Shown: piece after piece, positions 8,477 to 17,967 of the stretch
How positions within the stretch are numbered: position 1 is the first letter of the stretch
How the letters are laid out: the number at the start of each line of letters is the position of its first letter
Source: CAXMQZ01 sp963707075
Lineage (GTDB): Bacteria; Acidobacteriota; Thermoanaerobaculia; Multivoradales; JAHEKO01
Assembly (NCBI GenBank): GCA_963707075.1
Contig: CAVPOX010000001.1
Span: forward strand, 434,001 to 498,000
DNA: 64,000 bases
Reading direction: 5' to 3'
Position numbers and translations under genes: made by a program
Notes under the pieces: model-generated
Databases searched by the model: none
Seen by the model: the letters and a program-made list of their open reading frames with translations, nothing else
Told to the model about the DNA's origin: nothing

Positions 8477-11400
8477 CTAGAAGTCCTTCCAGTTGGTCTC
8501 CACCGTGCAGACCGGAATGGCGGCCAGGAACTGGATGCCCGTATCGTCACGCACCGCCTTGATATTGATGGTGTAGTTGGCGTACTTGCAGCCAGTCGGC
8601 AGAAGACCCTTGATCTCTTCGACCACCGAGACCATGTCGTCGGGCAGATCGTCCGCAGTGGGACCCCCGTCACCCGACGAGGGGTTCTTGGTCTGCGAGG
8701 TCTCGGCGAACGGCGGTGACAGGTAGCCACCCTCGATGGTGAAGAACCGTTCGTCCGAGCTCAACAGCGTATTGGCACTCGTGGTGGTGACCACGTAGAC
8801 GTTGCTGTTGCCGAAGCGCTGGCAGATCGCGCCGTCGTCGCTGATCGCCTCCAAAGGTTCGAAGGTCGAGAAGATGGTCACCCCGGCCAGGGAGAAGGCT
8901 TCAGAGATCAAGCGCTCTCCAGGCTGCAGTACCAGGTACCAGCCGTAGGGAGATCGACGCAGGAAATCGGAGGTGGTGTTGGCACCGAAGAGAGAGATCT
9001 GCTGGAGATCCGTCTCGGTCAGTGGCAGGTAGGCATCGGTCGAGGCGAAGTCACGATCGATGAACATGTAGAAGCGGCCTTCCTCGAGCTGATCCTCCCA
9101 CAGGTCCTCACGATCTCCTGTTCCGAGGGCAATCGCGTACTGACCCAGATCGGGGACAAAGATGACCGTCGGCTCGTGGTAGAAGGGCCGCCCACCAGAA
9201 GTCAGCACCGGAAAGGGCTCCCAATCGGTCGAGGTGATCTTGAGTCCACCGTCAACCCCGAGATCCTCCAGGTCGGGGATCGATCGAATGTCGGCTTTGT
9301 AGAGAAATCCGGCTGTCGTACCGAAGAAGACGGTATCGAGATAGCCATCCTGATCGGTGTCGACGACCGCTGGATCACTCGGCACAGAGCCGACAACGGC
9401 GCGCTTGTAGATGGCCCGTCCGGTCTCCATATCCACCATGAAGAGGAAGTTGCCTCCAACGTTGGCACTGTCCTTGTTGAGCGTGCTGTCCATACCACCG
9501 CCGAAGACCGCGACGTATTTGTCGACGACCTCACCCTCGATCAGATCGTTGACGCGGATGCGCCCGATCGTCGGTCGAGACCAGGAGTCTGCCAGGTCGG
9601 GTAGGCCGTTGCCGTCGTCGTCACAGCGTACACCCGTGCCAGAGCTTTCGAGCGTCCGGATGCGGTTGGTGTACTCCTCTCCGGGGCTGAATCCTACAAG
9701 GTTGGCTTCGACACAGTCCTTGCTGTCTTCGAACTCCCACAGGACCTCCGGATAGCGGGTCGTTCCACAGCCGGTCCCGCCGTTGGTGCACGAAGGCACG
9801 TAGTCCAGGGTGCCCGAGAGAGCCTGTGGGATCTGCTCCAAGCCATCGCAGTCGATCAATTGGTCGGGCTGCGTGATATCGATCGCATAGAGACCAGGGC
9901 CTCCTTCACGCAGAGTGCCGACGATCGTACTGCGCCACTCCCGCTCGTCGGGATCTGGTGCTCCGGTCTCCTGCAATGGATCGATGAAGACGTCGCCGCG
10001 TGCGATGCGACCGTCGACAGTGAACTCGTGTTCATCGAAGCGCATCAGGTCGTCGAGCTTGGCCATGGTCGTGCGGGGCACGTAGGAGAAGAGCTCCCGG
10101 CCGGTGCCGTTATCGAAGTCGCCAACTACGAACGCGTCAGAAGTTACGGGATTCGTCCTGCAGAGGCCGGTGTCTGCTCCGCTTGGACCGCGAAAGAAAC
10201 CAGCATCGTAGATGTGAGCTTGACCGTCATTGGTCCCCGCGATGACCACCTTGCGGCGGTAGCGGTGCTTGGCGAAGAAGCACCGGTAACCGTTGGGAGA
10301 AACGTCGCAGGGATCCTGGAGAGGCAGACCGCCACTACCTTCCACATCGGCAACCCAGTAGGCGAACTCATCGGGGTTGCCGTACACCAGTGGATCAGAA
10401 TGGAAGAAGTCACCCTGCAGGTAGTCGAAGTAGGTGCCGAGATTGTTGGGGTCTTCGGCATTCTTCTTCATGTGCAGCCAGTTCATGATCCTCGTACCCC
10501 AGAGTCTTCCAGCTCCGGTCTCGCAAGTCACATCGCCAGGCACACAGAGGTCCAGGCCATAGACCATGTCCTGCCAGAGCGCATCGCTGTCAGATGCATC
10601 GAGTTTGAAGAACCGGCGCTGATCGGGCAGCTGGAAGTCATCGCGGTCGACTGCGTAATAGACCCGGCGATTGAGCTCTCCGGTGCCGAGGTTCAGAGTG
10701 CCGGAACCGCCGATACCCCTGTCGTACCCGTCGCCGACAGCACCGCCAAAGGGTGTCGGATCGAGCAATTCGTTATCGTCCGCTGCCTGCAGCAGTAGCT
10801 CGTCGCCAGCATTCCAGATATGGCATTGACTTTCATCGGTGGGGCCACAGCTCTGGGTCGGATCGGGCACCAGGCGGGTCTCGATCGACCCGTCGGGGAG
10901 CACGACATCCTGGGTGCGCAGTGGCACGGGGCGCAGATAGGCGTCCATGCGTCCCGGCCAGATGGACTCTTCAGCCAGAGGCATGAAGGCGGTCAGATAG
11001 ACCTTGTCATCGACGTTGACCTGCGCCTGGGGCACCGCGGCGGAAGCGAAGGACCGGGATTGGCTCTTGACCGCGTTGGCAATCTGCTTCAAGGCGTCGA
11101 CCAGTTCCTGCTCGTTGCCTGGCAGAATGGGACCAGTGAGGTCCGTGACCCCGTCATTGTCCAGGTCGATGGCGTCGGTGCCTCCCCGCTGGGCGATGCA
11201 GTTGAGAAAGTTGGCATTCGACCCGGCGAGGCCGAAGCCGATGATGAAGGTGCGGATGTTGCGATCGTTCTGATTGAGCAGTAGGTCCGCGATCCAGCAG
11301 GGATTTCGGTCACCTCCACCGTCCGTCGTGCCCGTGAGACCACCCCCGTAACAGGTCTCGTCACCATCGCTCAGGATGAGCAGGTTGACCGTGCGGCAGC

Positions 11401-12811
11401 CGAAGCGATCATCCCCGTTCGGGCCGGTAGCGACTGGCTTCCACTGGTCGTACCACTGCATGAAGTTGTACATGGAATTGCCGATGGGGGTCGAGCCGCT
11501 GGGCAGCAAGGGCGGCGTATTGACATACGCGGGTTTCAGTGCCAGACGTCCGGTACCACCGATGGAGGTGAAGGTGTCCGGGAGATCTTCGAAATAGGGC
11601 GCCACGCGAAAATCGGCCGAATCGTAGTCGAGACCATCGAAGCTCGGAGCGAGACGTCGCAGAATCAGGTCCCGGTTGCCATTGCCGGTACCCCAGGTGT
11701 ACTGGTCTTCCCAATCGAAGGGGATAACGTCGCCACGGTCGAGGGCCCAGGCATGGCGTGGGCCGCCCGGGTATGGATCGGTCGTCCTGGGGTACTTGAG
11801 ACTGACGTTGGTCTCGGTGTCGGCCCCAGCGTCGAAAATGGACTCCCAGCCGGCACAGGTGTTGGTGGTGCGCGTGTCTTGAACGTTGTGAAACCCGGAA
11901 GGGTTGCCGGCGCTGTCCGTATAGCCATCTCCCTGCCAGACGAGGACTTCGTTGGCTCCCGGAAGATCCCGACCGCGGGTGTCGGTGGGATAGGTCTTGG
12001 TCAGCTCGATCTTGACATCGGTCCAGACGGTGGGAAGCCAGGTGCCACAACCATCGCGTTCCTGAACGGAGACGATGGCCACCGGGTTATCGTCGCCCAG
12101 GTTGCTGCCGACCTGCAGCTGATGCCAGGTCAGTTGGAATTCGCGGCCCTGCCACCCCACCCACTCGGTGGTCTCTGTCTGGCCGTCCCAACCGAGTGCG
12201 GGGACGGACAGAAGCTCGCCGAAACGTTCCTGGTTGGCCAGATTTTGGGGTGCTCCGCAGGTTCCCAGGGTGGTCCCGGCCAGCTCGGCCATGCTGCCAT
12301 CCAGGTCGCAACCCCCGCCGTTGTCGAGGTCGTCCATGCAGATGTCCCCGAAGTGCTTGGGCATGCCGGGCATCGGGTAGGGCAGATCGTCCGCCCAGGG
12401 CGGGGCTTCCACCGGTGAGTAAAGATAGTGCTTGCGGTAGGCCCTGACCCGGTCCTGGTTGTAGGTCGCGAAACCCCAGTTGATGTCCTGGAGATCGGGA
12501 TCTGAGACCACCTGAAAGAGAGCCGACTTGGCTTGATAGAACTTCGAATTGGGATCGTCTCCGTAGCCCGGGGCCCAGCGGTCCGAGGGCAGGTCGTCCG
12601 CGGTGCCCTGAACACCGTCGGGGCCGAAGCCGGGCGGGGTCCAGTTCATCGAGCCGGAGACGTCGAAGATGACAAAGAGATAGGGCTCTTCACCACTGTC
12701 CTTGACCAGATCACGATCGTCGGCGATACCGGTGGAGCTCACCAGCAAGGCCACGGACAAGAGACAAGCCAGTCGCAACAGAGGATGGGTAAGCAGGGTC
12801 TTGGGAGTCAT
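8477..12811 (-). CDS. pilY1: PilY1-like type IV pilus tip protein with vWA domain
   Basis: The product is 1444 aa. The start is ATG 12811, preceded by AAGGAAGG; the frame is open for 91 more codons upstream but these overlap pilX. A signal peptide (residues 1-30) precedes an N-terminal von Willebrand A domain with MIDAS motif DVSGSM and a later LILSDGDE strand. The second half, about residues 840-1330, has the PilY1 beta-propeller features (KVVIAGTNDGQAHIYDAGFF, ELFSYVPRT, YVAVFGGGMD, VFFGTTAGFLYKADI). PilY1 proteins sit at the pilus tip, bind calcium and help adhesion and assembly. Its place after fimT-pilV-pilW-pilX is the standard order. Confidence 0.93.
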   Translation of the reverse strand: MTPKTLLTHPLLRLACLLSVALLVSSTGIADDRDLVKDSGEEPYLFVIFDVSGSMNWTPPGFGPDGVQGTADDLPSDRWAPGYGDDPNSKFYQAKSALFQVVSDPDLQDINWGFATYNQDRVRAYRKHYLYSPVEAPPWADDLPYPMPGMPKHFGDICMDDLDNGGGCDLDGSMAELAGTTLGTCGAPQNLANQERFGELLSVPALGWDGQTETTEWVGWQGREFQLTWHQLQVGSNLGDDNPVAIVSVQERDGCGTWLPTVWTDVKIELTKTYPTDTRGRDLPGANEVLVWQGDGYTDSAGNPSGFHNVQDTRTTNTCAGWESIFDAGADTETNVSLKYPRTTDPYPGGPRHAWALDRGDVIPFDWEDQYTWGTGNGNRDLILRRLAPSFDGLDYDSADFRVAPYFEDLPDTFTSIGGTGRLALKPAYVNTPPLLPSGSTPIGNSMYNFMQWYDQWKPVATGPNGDDRFGCRTVNLLILSDGDETCYGGGLTGTTDGGGDRNPCWIADLLLNQNDRNIRTFIIGFGLAGSNANFLNCIAQRGGTDAIDLDNDGVTDLTGPILPGNEQELVDALKQIANAVKSQSRSFASAAVPQAQVNVDDKVYLTAFMPLAEESIWPGRMDAYLRPVPLRTQDVVLPDGSIETRLVPDPTQSCGPTDESQCHIWNAGDELLLQAADDNELLDPTPFGGAVGDGYDRGIGGSGTLNLGTGELNRRVYYAVDRDDFQLPDQRRFFKLDASDSDALWQDMVYGLDLCVPGDVTCETGAGRLWGTRIMNWLHMKKNAEDPNNLGTYFDYLQGDFFHSDPLVYGNPDEFAYWVADVEGSGGLPLQDPCDVSPNGYRCFFAKHRYRRKVVIAGTNDGQAHIYDAGFFRGPSGADTGLCRTNPVTSDAFVVGDFDNGTGRELFSYVPRTTMAKLDDLMRFDEHEFTVDGRIARGDVFIDPLQETGAPDPDEREWRSTIVGTLREGGPGLYAIDITQPDQLIDCDGLEQIPQALSGTLDYVPSCTNGGTGCGTTRYPEVLWEFEDSKDCVEANLVGFSPGEEYTNRIRTLESSGTGVRCDDDGNGLPDLADSWSRPTIGRIRVNDLIEGEVVDKYVAVFGGGMDSTLNKDSANVGGNFLFMVDMETGRAIYKRAVVGSVPSDPAVVDTDQDGYLDTVFFGTTAGFLYKADIRSIPDLEDLGVDGGLKITSTDWEPFPVLTSGGRPFYHEPTVIFVPDLGQYAIALGTGDREDLWEDQLEEGRFYMFIDRDFASTDAYLPLTETDLQQISLFGANTTSDFLRRSPYGWYLVLQPGERLISEAFSLAGVTIFSTFEPLEAISDDGAICQRFGNSNVYVVTTTSANTLLSSDERFFTIEGGYLSPPFAETSQTKNPSSGDGGPTADDLPDDMVSVVEEIKGLLPTGCKYANYTINIKAVRDDTGIQFLAAIPVCTVETNWKDF

Positions 12812-12843
12812 GACGACACCTTCCTTTATCGGGTTCGCTCGAA

Positions 12844-13425
12844 TCAGAACGCGTTTTTGAGACCGCCACGATTCGGGTCGGTGGCGGCGTCGACGCCGGT
12901 GGTGATGTCCATGCGCCAGGGCTGGAAGGAGATCAGGAGACTGACCCTTTCCTGCGCCAGCGGTGTCGGGGTATCCGGGGGCGTCGCCGGATTCCCCATC
13001 CAGGCGATACGGGTCGCGCTGGAGGAGACCGCGTGGTTGATCTTCATGAAATCGGCGCCTTCGTTGATCTGGCAGAGGTTGCACGGGGCACTGAGAATGG
13101 GCAGGAACGGCGACACTTCCAGGCGGTGGCGGATGTTCAGATTGGCGGGTACGCCGGTGCCTGGTGGATCGGTAGGCTCGACCAGGTCCAACTCGAAAGA
13201 ACGCAGATCCGGCATGACCAGAGCCTTGGCGGTGCCAATATCGACACCCGCGGCCGCTGAGTGAAAAGCCTGATGGCTCAAGCGCTCGTTGACCCCGATC
13301 TGCATTTCGCTCTGGGTGACGAGTGAGAGCGAGAGACCGACGATGGTCAGGATGAGAAGGACGAGCAGCGCCAGGATGTAGACACTGCCCTGTTGGCGTT
13401 GGACCGTTCGCGTTACTTGGCGCAT
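12844..13425 (-). CDS. pilX: PilX-like minor pilin
   Basis: The product is 193 aa. The N-terminus QRQQGSVYILALLVLLILT has the PilX-type leader, a hydrophobic helix after the cleavage glycine with no Glu at +5, followed by SEMQIGVNERLSHQAFHSAA, the usual PilX N-terminal helix. The globular part contains a CNLC pair. The ATG overlaps the pilW stop (ATGA), so the genes are coupled. Minor pilins prime pilus assembly and help present PilY1 at the tip. The gap to pilY1 is 32 bp and carries the pilY1 ribosome binding site. Confidence 0.85.
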   Translation of the reverse strand: MRQVTRTVQRQQGSVYILALLVLLILTIVGLSLSLVTQSEMQIGVNERLSHQAFHSAAAGVDIGTAKALVMPDLRSFELDLVEPTDPPGTGVPANLNIRHRLEVSPFLPILSAPCNLCQINEGADFMKINHAVSSSATRIAWMGNPATPPDTPTPLAQERVSLLISFQPWRMDITTGVDAATDPNRGGLKNAF

Positions 13426-14756
13426 CAGAGGTTCCTCAGGTCGACAGTGCTCTGCAGGAGCTGACGTCGAAAACGGCGCTCGTCCTGCTGGTTGAAGGGG
13501 TCTACATCCCGGTTCTCGATCCGGTCGATCTGTAGCGAGTCGTAGTTTCGGTCGGGAACGTGGACGCGGGCCAGGGTGCTGAGGCGGACGTAGTAGAGCT
13601 TGGGCTGTACCGGAGCCGTCACACCGGTACGGTCCCAGGGCGGCACGAAGGGTGTCGCATTGGGATCATCGCCGGTGCTGTTGAACAGCCAGTCGTCGTT
13701 CAGGCCGTCGTCGGCCTCCGTGAGGATGATGTCGTCCTCGTTGGTGAAGCCGTCGCCATTGCGATCGGTCAGCGCATCGCCGAGACTGGAGTCGTAGCCG
13801 AGTGCGATCTGCAGGTCGAGGATGTTGTCGGCGAGGTCGAGCTGCAAGTTGTTGGGATCTCCCAGATGGGCGACCTCGGTCGCCGGGTACATGCGTGCCA
13901 TGGAGAGAACCGGGGCCGGAAGGGTGTTGGGATCGGGCTCACGCACGTAGAACCGGTACTCCTCGACGATGCCGGCATAGGCGGCGTTGGTCAGGCCGCT
14001 GGGCAGGATCGGATTGCCACCCAGACCGGAGTTGTAGAGGGTGCGGTACGCATCCGTATAGACGCCGCCGGTCACACTGAAGTTCACGGTCGCCTGGTTC
14101 CCGGCGCAGCTGCCGCCGGTTATCTCGACCACGGCATAGATCCCGTCGTCTACGGGACTGACAAGGACCAGCGCTTCGGGGACTGCGTTGTCCACCGCAT
14201 CGCATAGGGGGGCGAGATCCTGTGGAACACCCGTCGGAGTGGGATCGGTCACCGTCAGGATGCCACGCGTGGCCTGGCTGGCGTTGGCGGTGGGTCCGGC
14301 AACGTCGAAGAGTTGCAGGGTGCCGGGATTGCCGAAGTTCAACTGATAGACCGGGCTATCGAAGACACCGCGAATGGTCAGCACATCGGTCTCTTCCCAT
14401 ACGAGCGGAGAGTTGCCATCTCCGATGGCGATGTTTGCACCGCTGGCCACGTTGTCCCTGACGGTCAGCGCCGGCAGGTACCGCGGAGGGTTGGGGGTGA
14501 TCCCCGCGACCGAGCGGTCGATCATGTGAGCCAGGCCCCCGCGGCCGGTCATCCGGATGAGGCGCGTCATTTCGTTCTGCACAACTCGCTGGGACTGCTG
14601 CATGTCGGCAACATCCATCTGGGTGCGGGCGAGTTGGGTGTTTCTCTGGAAGACGTCAAAGAGCAACAAGAGGACGATGATCGCCACGGCGAAAGCGATC
14701 ACCAGCTCCACCAGGGAGAAACCGTTTTGCCTCTGTCTGGTCCGGCGGATTTTCAT
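13425..14756 (-). CDS. pilW: PilW-like minor pilin
   Basis: The product is 443 aa. The start is ATG 14756, preceded by GGAGGGGAGCG; an in-frame upstream start would overlap pilV. The leader MKIRRTRQRQNG is followed by FSLVELVIAFAVAIIVLLLL, a canonical type IV prepilin helix with Glu at +5. The globular region is long for a pilin, with several Asp/Asn-rich stretches (RNGDGFTNEDDIILTEADD) that look like calcium-binding loops. It is the third gene of the fimT operon and is translationally coupled to pilX. Confidence 0.87.
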   Translation of the reverse strand: MKIRRTRQRQNGFSLVELVIAFAVAIIVLLLLFDVFQRNTQLARTQMDVADMQQSQRVVQNEMTRLIRMTGRGGLAHMIDRSVAGITPNPPRYLPALTVRDNVASGANIAIGDGNSPLVWEETDVLTIRGVFDSPVYQLNFGNPGTLQLFDVAGPTANASQATRGILTVTDPTPTGVPQDLAPLCDAVDNAVPEALVLVSPVDDGIYAVVEITGGSCAGNQATVNFSVTGGVYTDAYRTLYNSGLGGNPILPSGLTNAAYAGIVEEYRFYVREPDPNTLPAPVLSMARMYPATEVAHLGDPNNLQLDLADNILDLQIALGYDSSLGDALTDRNGDGFTNEDDIILTEADDGLNDDWLFNSTGDDPNATPFVPPWDRTGVTAPVQPKLYYVRLSTLARVHVPDRNYDSLQIDRIENRDVDPFNQQDERRFRRQLLQSTVDLRNL

Positions 14757-14769
14757 CGCTCCCCTCCTG

Positions 14770-15381
14770 CTAGAAAGCCTTGACGGTTTCGACGGTGATC
14801 TCCGACGCGTCACCGCCCTGGGCCCATTCCTTCTCGCCCTGGATCTGCACTTCGAGCTGCTTCAGATGAATCGCCCCGGGGATGGTGCCGACCGGCAGGG
14901 GGTTGTCGAACTCGCCATCGAAGTCGTTGTCCTCGAGGCCACGAATCTCGTCGATGATGCCGTCGAGGTCATTGTCGACGATGCCGTTGATGCCGAACTG
15001 ACGGACGGTCGAGGTGCGGGTCCAGGGGGCGATTTCACCCGCTGGCACCGTCGTCACCCAGGACTCATCCCCCCGTCGATCGGCCGCCCCTGTGGTGTAG
15101 AAGTCCTGCGTCGTGCGCTCGGTACCGGCGTTGATGTCGAGCTCCCAGTTGTTGAAGGTCAGCTCGCTGAAGGTTTCGAGCTGCGAGCGGCCCTGGTTGC
15201 CGACCATGGTCGACTCCCGCCCCTCGATGTTCTCCACCACGGACCGCATGAAGAGCGGCAGCAGGCCGACGATGGCGATCACCACGATGCCCATGGCGAT
15301 GAGCACCTCGATCAGGCTGAAGCCCGCATCACGTGTGGCGGATCGGTTCATGACGAGAGTTCTTGTTGGATTCAGCATCAT
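14770..15381 (-). CDS. pilV: PilV-like minor pilin
   Basis: The product is about 203 aa. Two tandem ATG codons (15381 and 15378) follow an AAGAAGGA ribosome binding site. I chose the first; an in-frame ATG further up at 15411 would overlap fimT. The leader contains NRSATRDAG before FSLIEVLIAMGIVVIAIVG, with Glu at +5 of the mature helix. The C-terminal region has an acidic NDLDGIIDEIRGLEDNDFDG segment that may bind calcium. It lies 20 bp after fimT and 13 bp before pilW in the minor pilin operon. Confidence 0.86.
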   Translation of the reverse strand: MMLNPTRTLVMNRSATRDAGFSLIEVLIAMGIVVIAIVGLLPLFMRSVVENIEGRESTMVGNQGRSQLETFSELTFNNWELDINAGTERTTQDFYTTGAADRRGDESWVTTVPAGEIAPWTRTSTVRQFGINGIVDNDLDGIIDEIRGLEDNDFDGEFDNPLPVGTIPGAIHLKQLEVQIQGEKEWAQGGDASEITVETVKAF

Positions 15382-15401
15382 CAGAGTCCTTCTTGCTCGG
15401 A

Positions 15402-16058
15402 TCAGTTCCACTTCCAGGGTTTGCCGGTTTCATTGCGAATGTGCCAGGCATTGTCAGCGTCGCTGAACTTGCGAGTGCTGACGCGGCCGGTCAAAGGCGG
15501 GTCGACCCGGACCTCCAGGAAGTTGTTGAATAGATCAGCGATGCGAAAGGCACCGGCAGTCTGCACCGAGCCATTCGGACGAAACACGGCGACGTTTTCT
15601 CCAGCGACCGGAGTGAACTGCCAGATGACTGTGCCTCCGTCGGGATCCCCCGCCGGGACGTCGAAGTTGACTGAATTCGGCAGGGTCAGTCTGGAGAATT
15701 CCCAGTCGGTCGCCCGGTGGGGTTGACCGGCGATCGGATTGAAGATGCCATCCGGAGGATCGCCGATGTTGACGCCATCCACATCGACGAAGGCAATGAC
15801 TTCCTCGGTGGCCTGGTTGATTCTGACGACTGCCTGCACGTTGTAGCGAATCGCGTTTTGCCGAGCCGTGCGCATCACGGCCTCCATCTCCTGTGCGGTT
15901 CCCGTCAGCTTGGCCTGGTGGATCAACCGCAAGAAGTTGGGTGCGAATAGCGTTGCCATGATGCCCATCAGTGCCATGACGATCAGCAATTCGAAGATCG
16001 TAAAGCCTCTTGGGGAGGAGTTCCGTTGCATTGGACGCATGATCTGGCTCTCCGTCAT
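15402..16058 (-). CDS. fimT: FimT/GspH-like minor pilin, first gene of the operon
   Basis: The product is 218 aa. ATG 16058 is preceded by GAAGGA at good spacing; an upstream GTG at 16076 is less likely. The prepilin motif RGFTIFELLIVMALMGIMAT has Glu at +5. The following helix and the EMEAVMRTARQNAIRYNVQA segment fit the GspH/FimT family. It is the first gene of a six-gene operon and lies just downstream of a near-perfect sigma-54 promoter at 16102-16117, which suggests regulation by a PilS/PilR-type pair. Confidence 0.88.
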   Translation of the reverse strand: MTESQIMRPMQRNSSPRGFTIFELLIVMALMGIMATLFAPNFLRLIHQAKLTGTAQEMEAVMRTARQNAIRYNVQAVVRINQATEEVIAFVDVDGVNIGDPPDGIFNPIAGQPHRATDWEFSRLTLPNSVNFDVPAGDPDGGTVIWQFTPVAGENVAVFRPNGSVQTAGAFRIADLFNNFLEVRVDPPLTGRVSTRKFSDADNAWHIRNETGKPWKWN

Positions 16059-16101
16059 TGGTCCTTCAAGCGACACCTGCCAGCGAACGTTGAGTAGTCA
16101 C

Positions 16102-16117
16102 AGCAATTGCGGTGCCA
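16102..16117 (-). promoter_or_regulatory. Sigma-54 (-24/-12) promoter of the minor pilin operon
   Basis: Read on the minus strand the site is TGGCAC-CGCAA-TTGCT, which matches the consensus TGGCAC-N5-TTGCW at every defined position. It sits 43 bp before the fimT ATG and points into the operon. The interval back to the kinase stop (16118-16227) is where activator sites would be expected, but I cannot pick out a clear repeated operator there. Confidence 0.8.
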
Positions 16118-16227
16118 GGTTGGAAGTTGCCGAAATGAAGGCATTCAAGTTGTTGTAATCAAGTGGTTTACGGGATCAGGCCTGAGTTCGCTCGCGGTCT
16201 TTCGCCAAGGCACGATCTGTTTCTTTT

Positions 16228-17967
16228 CTACCCATAAATGCCAGTTGGGAAGGAGAGGACCGCTCGCGTGCCACCCGCGGAACGGTCGTCCAAACGGATC
16301 TTGCCTTGATGCAGGGTCACGATCCTGTGGGCCAGAGAGAGGCCGAGTCCAGCACCTTCGCTGTGAGAGGTGACGAAGGGCTGGAAGAGCCGCTGCCGCA
16401 CCTCCGGGGGAATGCCGGTACCCCGATCTTCGATGCGCACCTCCAGCGTGTCGGGTAGCTGTTGCAGCTGCACTCGGATGGGTCCTGCGCCTCCGCCGGC
16501 CCGTTCAGCTCGGACAGCGTTGCGCAGCAGGTTGCGCAGCGCCCGTTCCAGCAGCTGGGAGTCACCCTGAATGAGCCATGAACCCGGGTCCTGAGCTTCG
16601 ATGACGACCGGGAAACCGGCCAGTGCCGGGTCGGCGGCCGTGCGGCGGACGACCTCGAGAAGATCGACTTTCTCGACGCGAGCCGTGTCGGGTTGAGCAA
16701 ACGAAAGGAAGTCCTCGAGCACTCTTTGAAGATGGTCGCTTTCTCGGCGGATCTCTTGCAGATAGTCCGTGATCGACTCCTCTTCCGGATGCCGCTCGAT
16801 CAAGGTGAGGTAGCCTCGCAGAGTCGCCAGAGTATTGCGTAGCTCGTGAGCGATACCCGCCGCCAGCTCACCCAGCTGCTCGAGGCTGCTGGTGATCTGG
16901 CGCGCCTCCGCCTCCCGTTGGCTTTCGGTGAGATCGACAAACAGGGCGAGATGTCCTCTGACACTCCCGTCGTCGCGGCGTAGAGCGTGGACCGTGAAGC
17001 CCAGGGTCCGATTTCCGGCCGAAGTCTGAATGCGTATCTCTCTTCGTGGAAGGCCCTTTTCCGCTCGCACAGCACGGTCCAACATTTGCAGCAGAGCAGG
17101 GTGGGAATCGAGGCATTCGGTAACCGGGATCGGCTGCTCAACGGGTTCGAGCTCGAGCATCCCGGCACCGAGGGTGTTGAGGGTCAGAACTTGACCCTCC
17201 TTGTCGAGTAGCAGGAGTCCGCTTTCCAGGCTGGCGCCCAGGGTGCGCTGCAGTGCCGCGATGTCGTCTTCTGCGGTCTTCTCGGTGGCTCCAACCAGCG
17301 ATGCCAGGGCTCGCTCCACGGTCGCAAGCAGACTCGCCACGTCGTTCTCGTCGGCCGTGCCTGGTGCCACGCGCTCCACCTGCTCCACCAGCGTTTCGTA
17401 GGGTCGCAGAAAGTGAGGTAAGAAGAGCAATGCAAGTACCAGCAGCGCGACACTCGTGGGCAGGACAACCCAGGTGAGAACTCGCACGACCTGCCGCTGG
17501 CGCGACAGCTCCAACGCGGGAATGTCGATGCGCAGGGTAAAGCTCTTGCCCTGATAGGAGAGGGGTGCCAGACCGACGACCATCTCGCCGGTGGTCGCGT
17601 CCGGTCCTCGGGCTATCGCTGTGGTCAAGGGTGGATACTGCTGTGCGCCCAGCGGCCAGCCTGTCCCCTGCTCGCCGAACGAGCGTACCGGGCGGCCTTC
17701 GGCGTCGACGATGGTCAGGCGATGAGCGTTGGGGATCAGCTGGCGAAGCTCAGCCGGAGAGGGCCAGGGACCCGCAGTGAGATCCGCCGCCAGGCTGCGA
17801 GCGACAGTTGCGACCTCTCTCTGACGATCCTCGGTAAGGAGGTCGACGGCACTGCGATAGGCGAAGAGCGTGAAACCCGAAACCAGAACCAGAAGGAAGA
17901 GGGTGACAGGCACGAGGATCAGGATCTCGCGCCGCAACCCGAGACGATGCCACGGCAGGCGACTCAT
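16228..17967 (-). CDS. PilS-like membrane histidine kinase
   Basis: The product is 579 aa from ATG 17967, which overlaps the prepilin peptidase stop (ATGA). Two transmembrane helices (about 16-36 and 163-187) flank a periplasmic sensor of about 125 aa. A PAS-like region (about 240-345) precedes the HisKA helix with phospho-acceptor H374 in GIAHELRN. The ATPase domain follows with N box LLRNAV, G1 EDRGTGIP and G2 GAGLGLSLAHRIV. Placement between prepilin peptidase and a sigma-54 driven pilin operon suggests it senses pilin state as PilS does, although PilS usually has six membrane helices. The likely partner is the sigma-54 regulator at 5.2 kb. Confidence 0.87.
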   Translation of the reverse strand: MSRLPWHRLGLRREILILVPVTLFLLVLVSGFTLFAYRSAVDLLTEDRQREVATVARSLAADLTAGPWPSPAELRQLIPNAHRLTIVDAEGRPVRSFGEQGTGWPLGAQQYPPLTTAIARGPDATTGEMVVGLAPLSYQGKSFTLRIDIPALELSRQRQVVRVLTWVVLPTSVALLVLALLFLPHFLRPYETLVEQVERVAPGTADENDVASLLATVERALASLVGATEKTAEDDIAALQRTLGASLESGLLLLDKEGQVLTLNTLGAGMLELEPVEQPIPVTECLDSHPALLQMLDRAVRAEKGLPRREIRIQTSAGNRTLGFTVHALRRDDGSVRGHLALFVDLTESQREAEARQITSSLEQLGELAAGIAHELRNTLATLRGYLTLIERHPEEESITDYLQEIRRESDHLQRVLEDFLSFAQPDTARVEKVDLLEVVRRTAADPALAGFPVVIEAQDPGSWLIQGDSQLLERALRNLLRNAVRAERAGGGAGPIRVQLQQLPDTLEVRIEDRGTGIPPEVRQRLFQPFVTSHSEGAGLGLSLAHRIVTLHQGKIRLDDRSAGGTRAVLSFPTGIYG

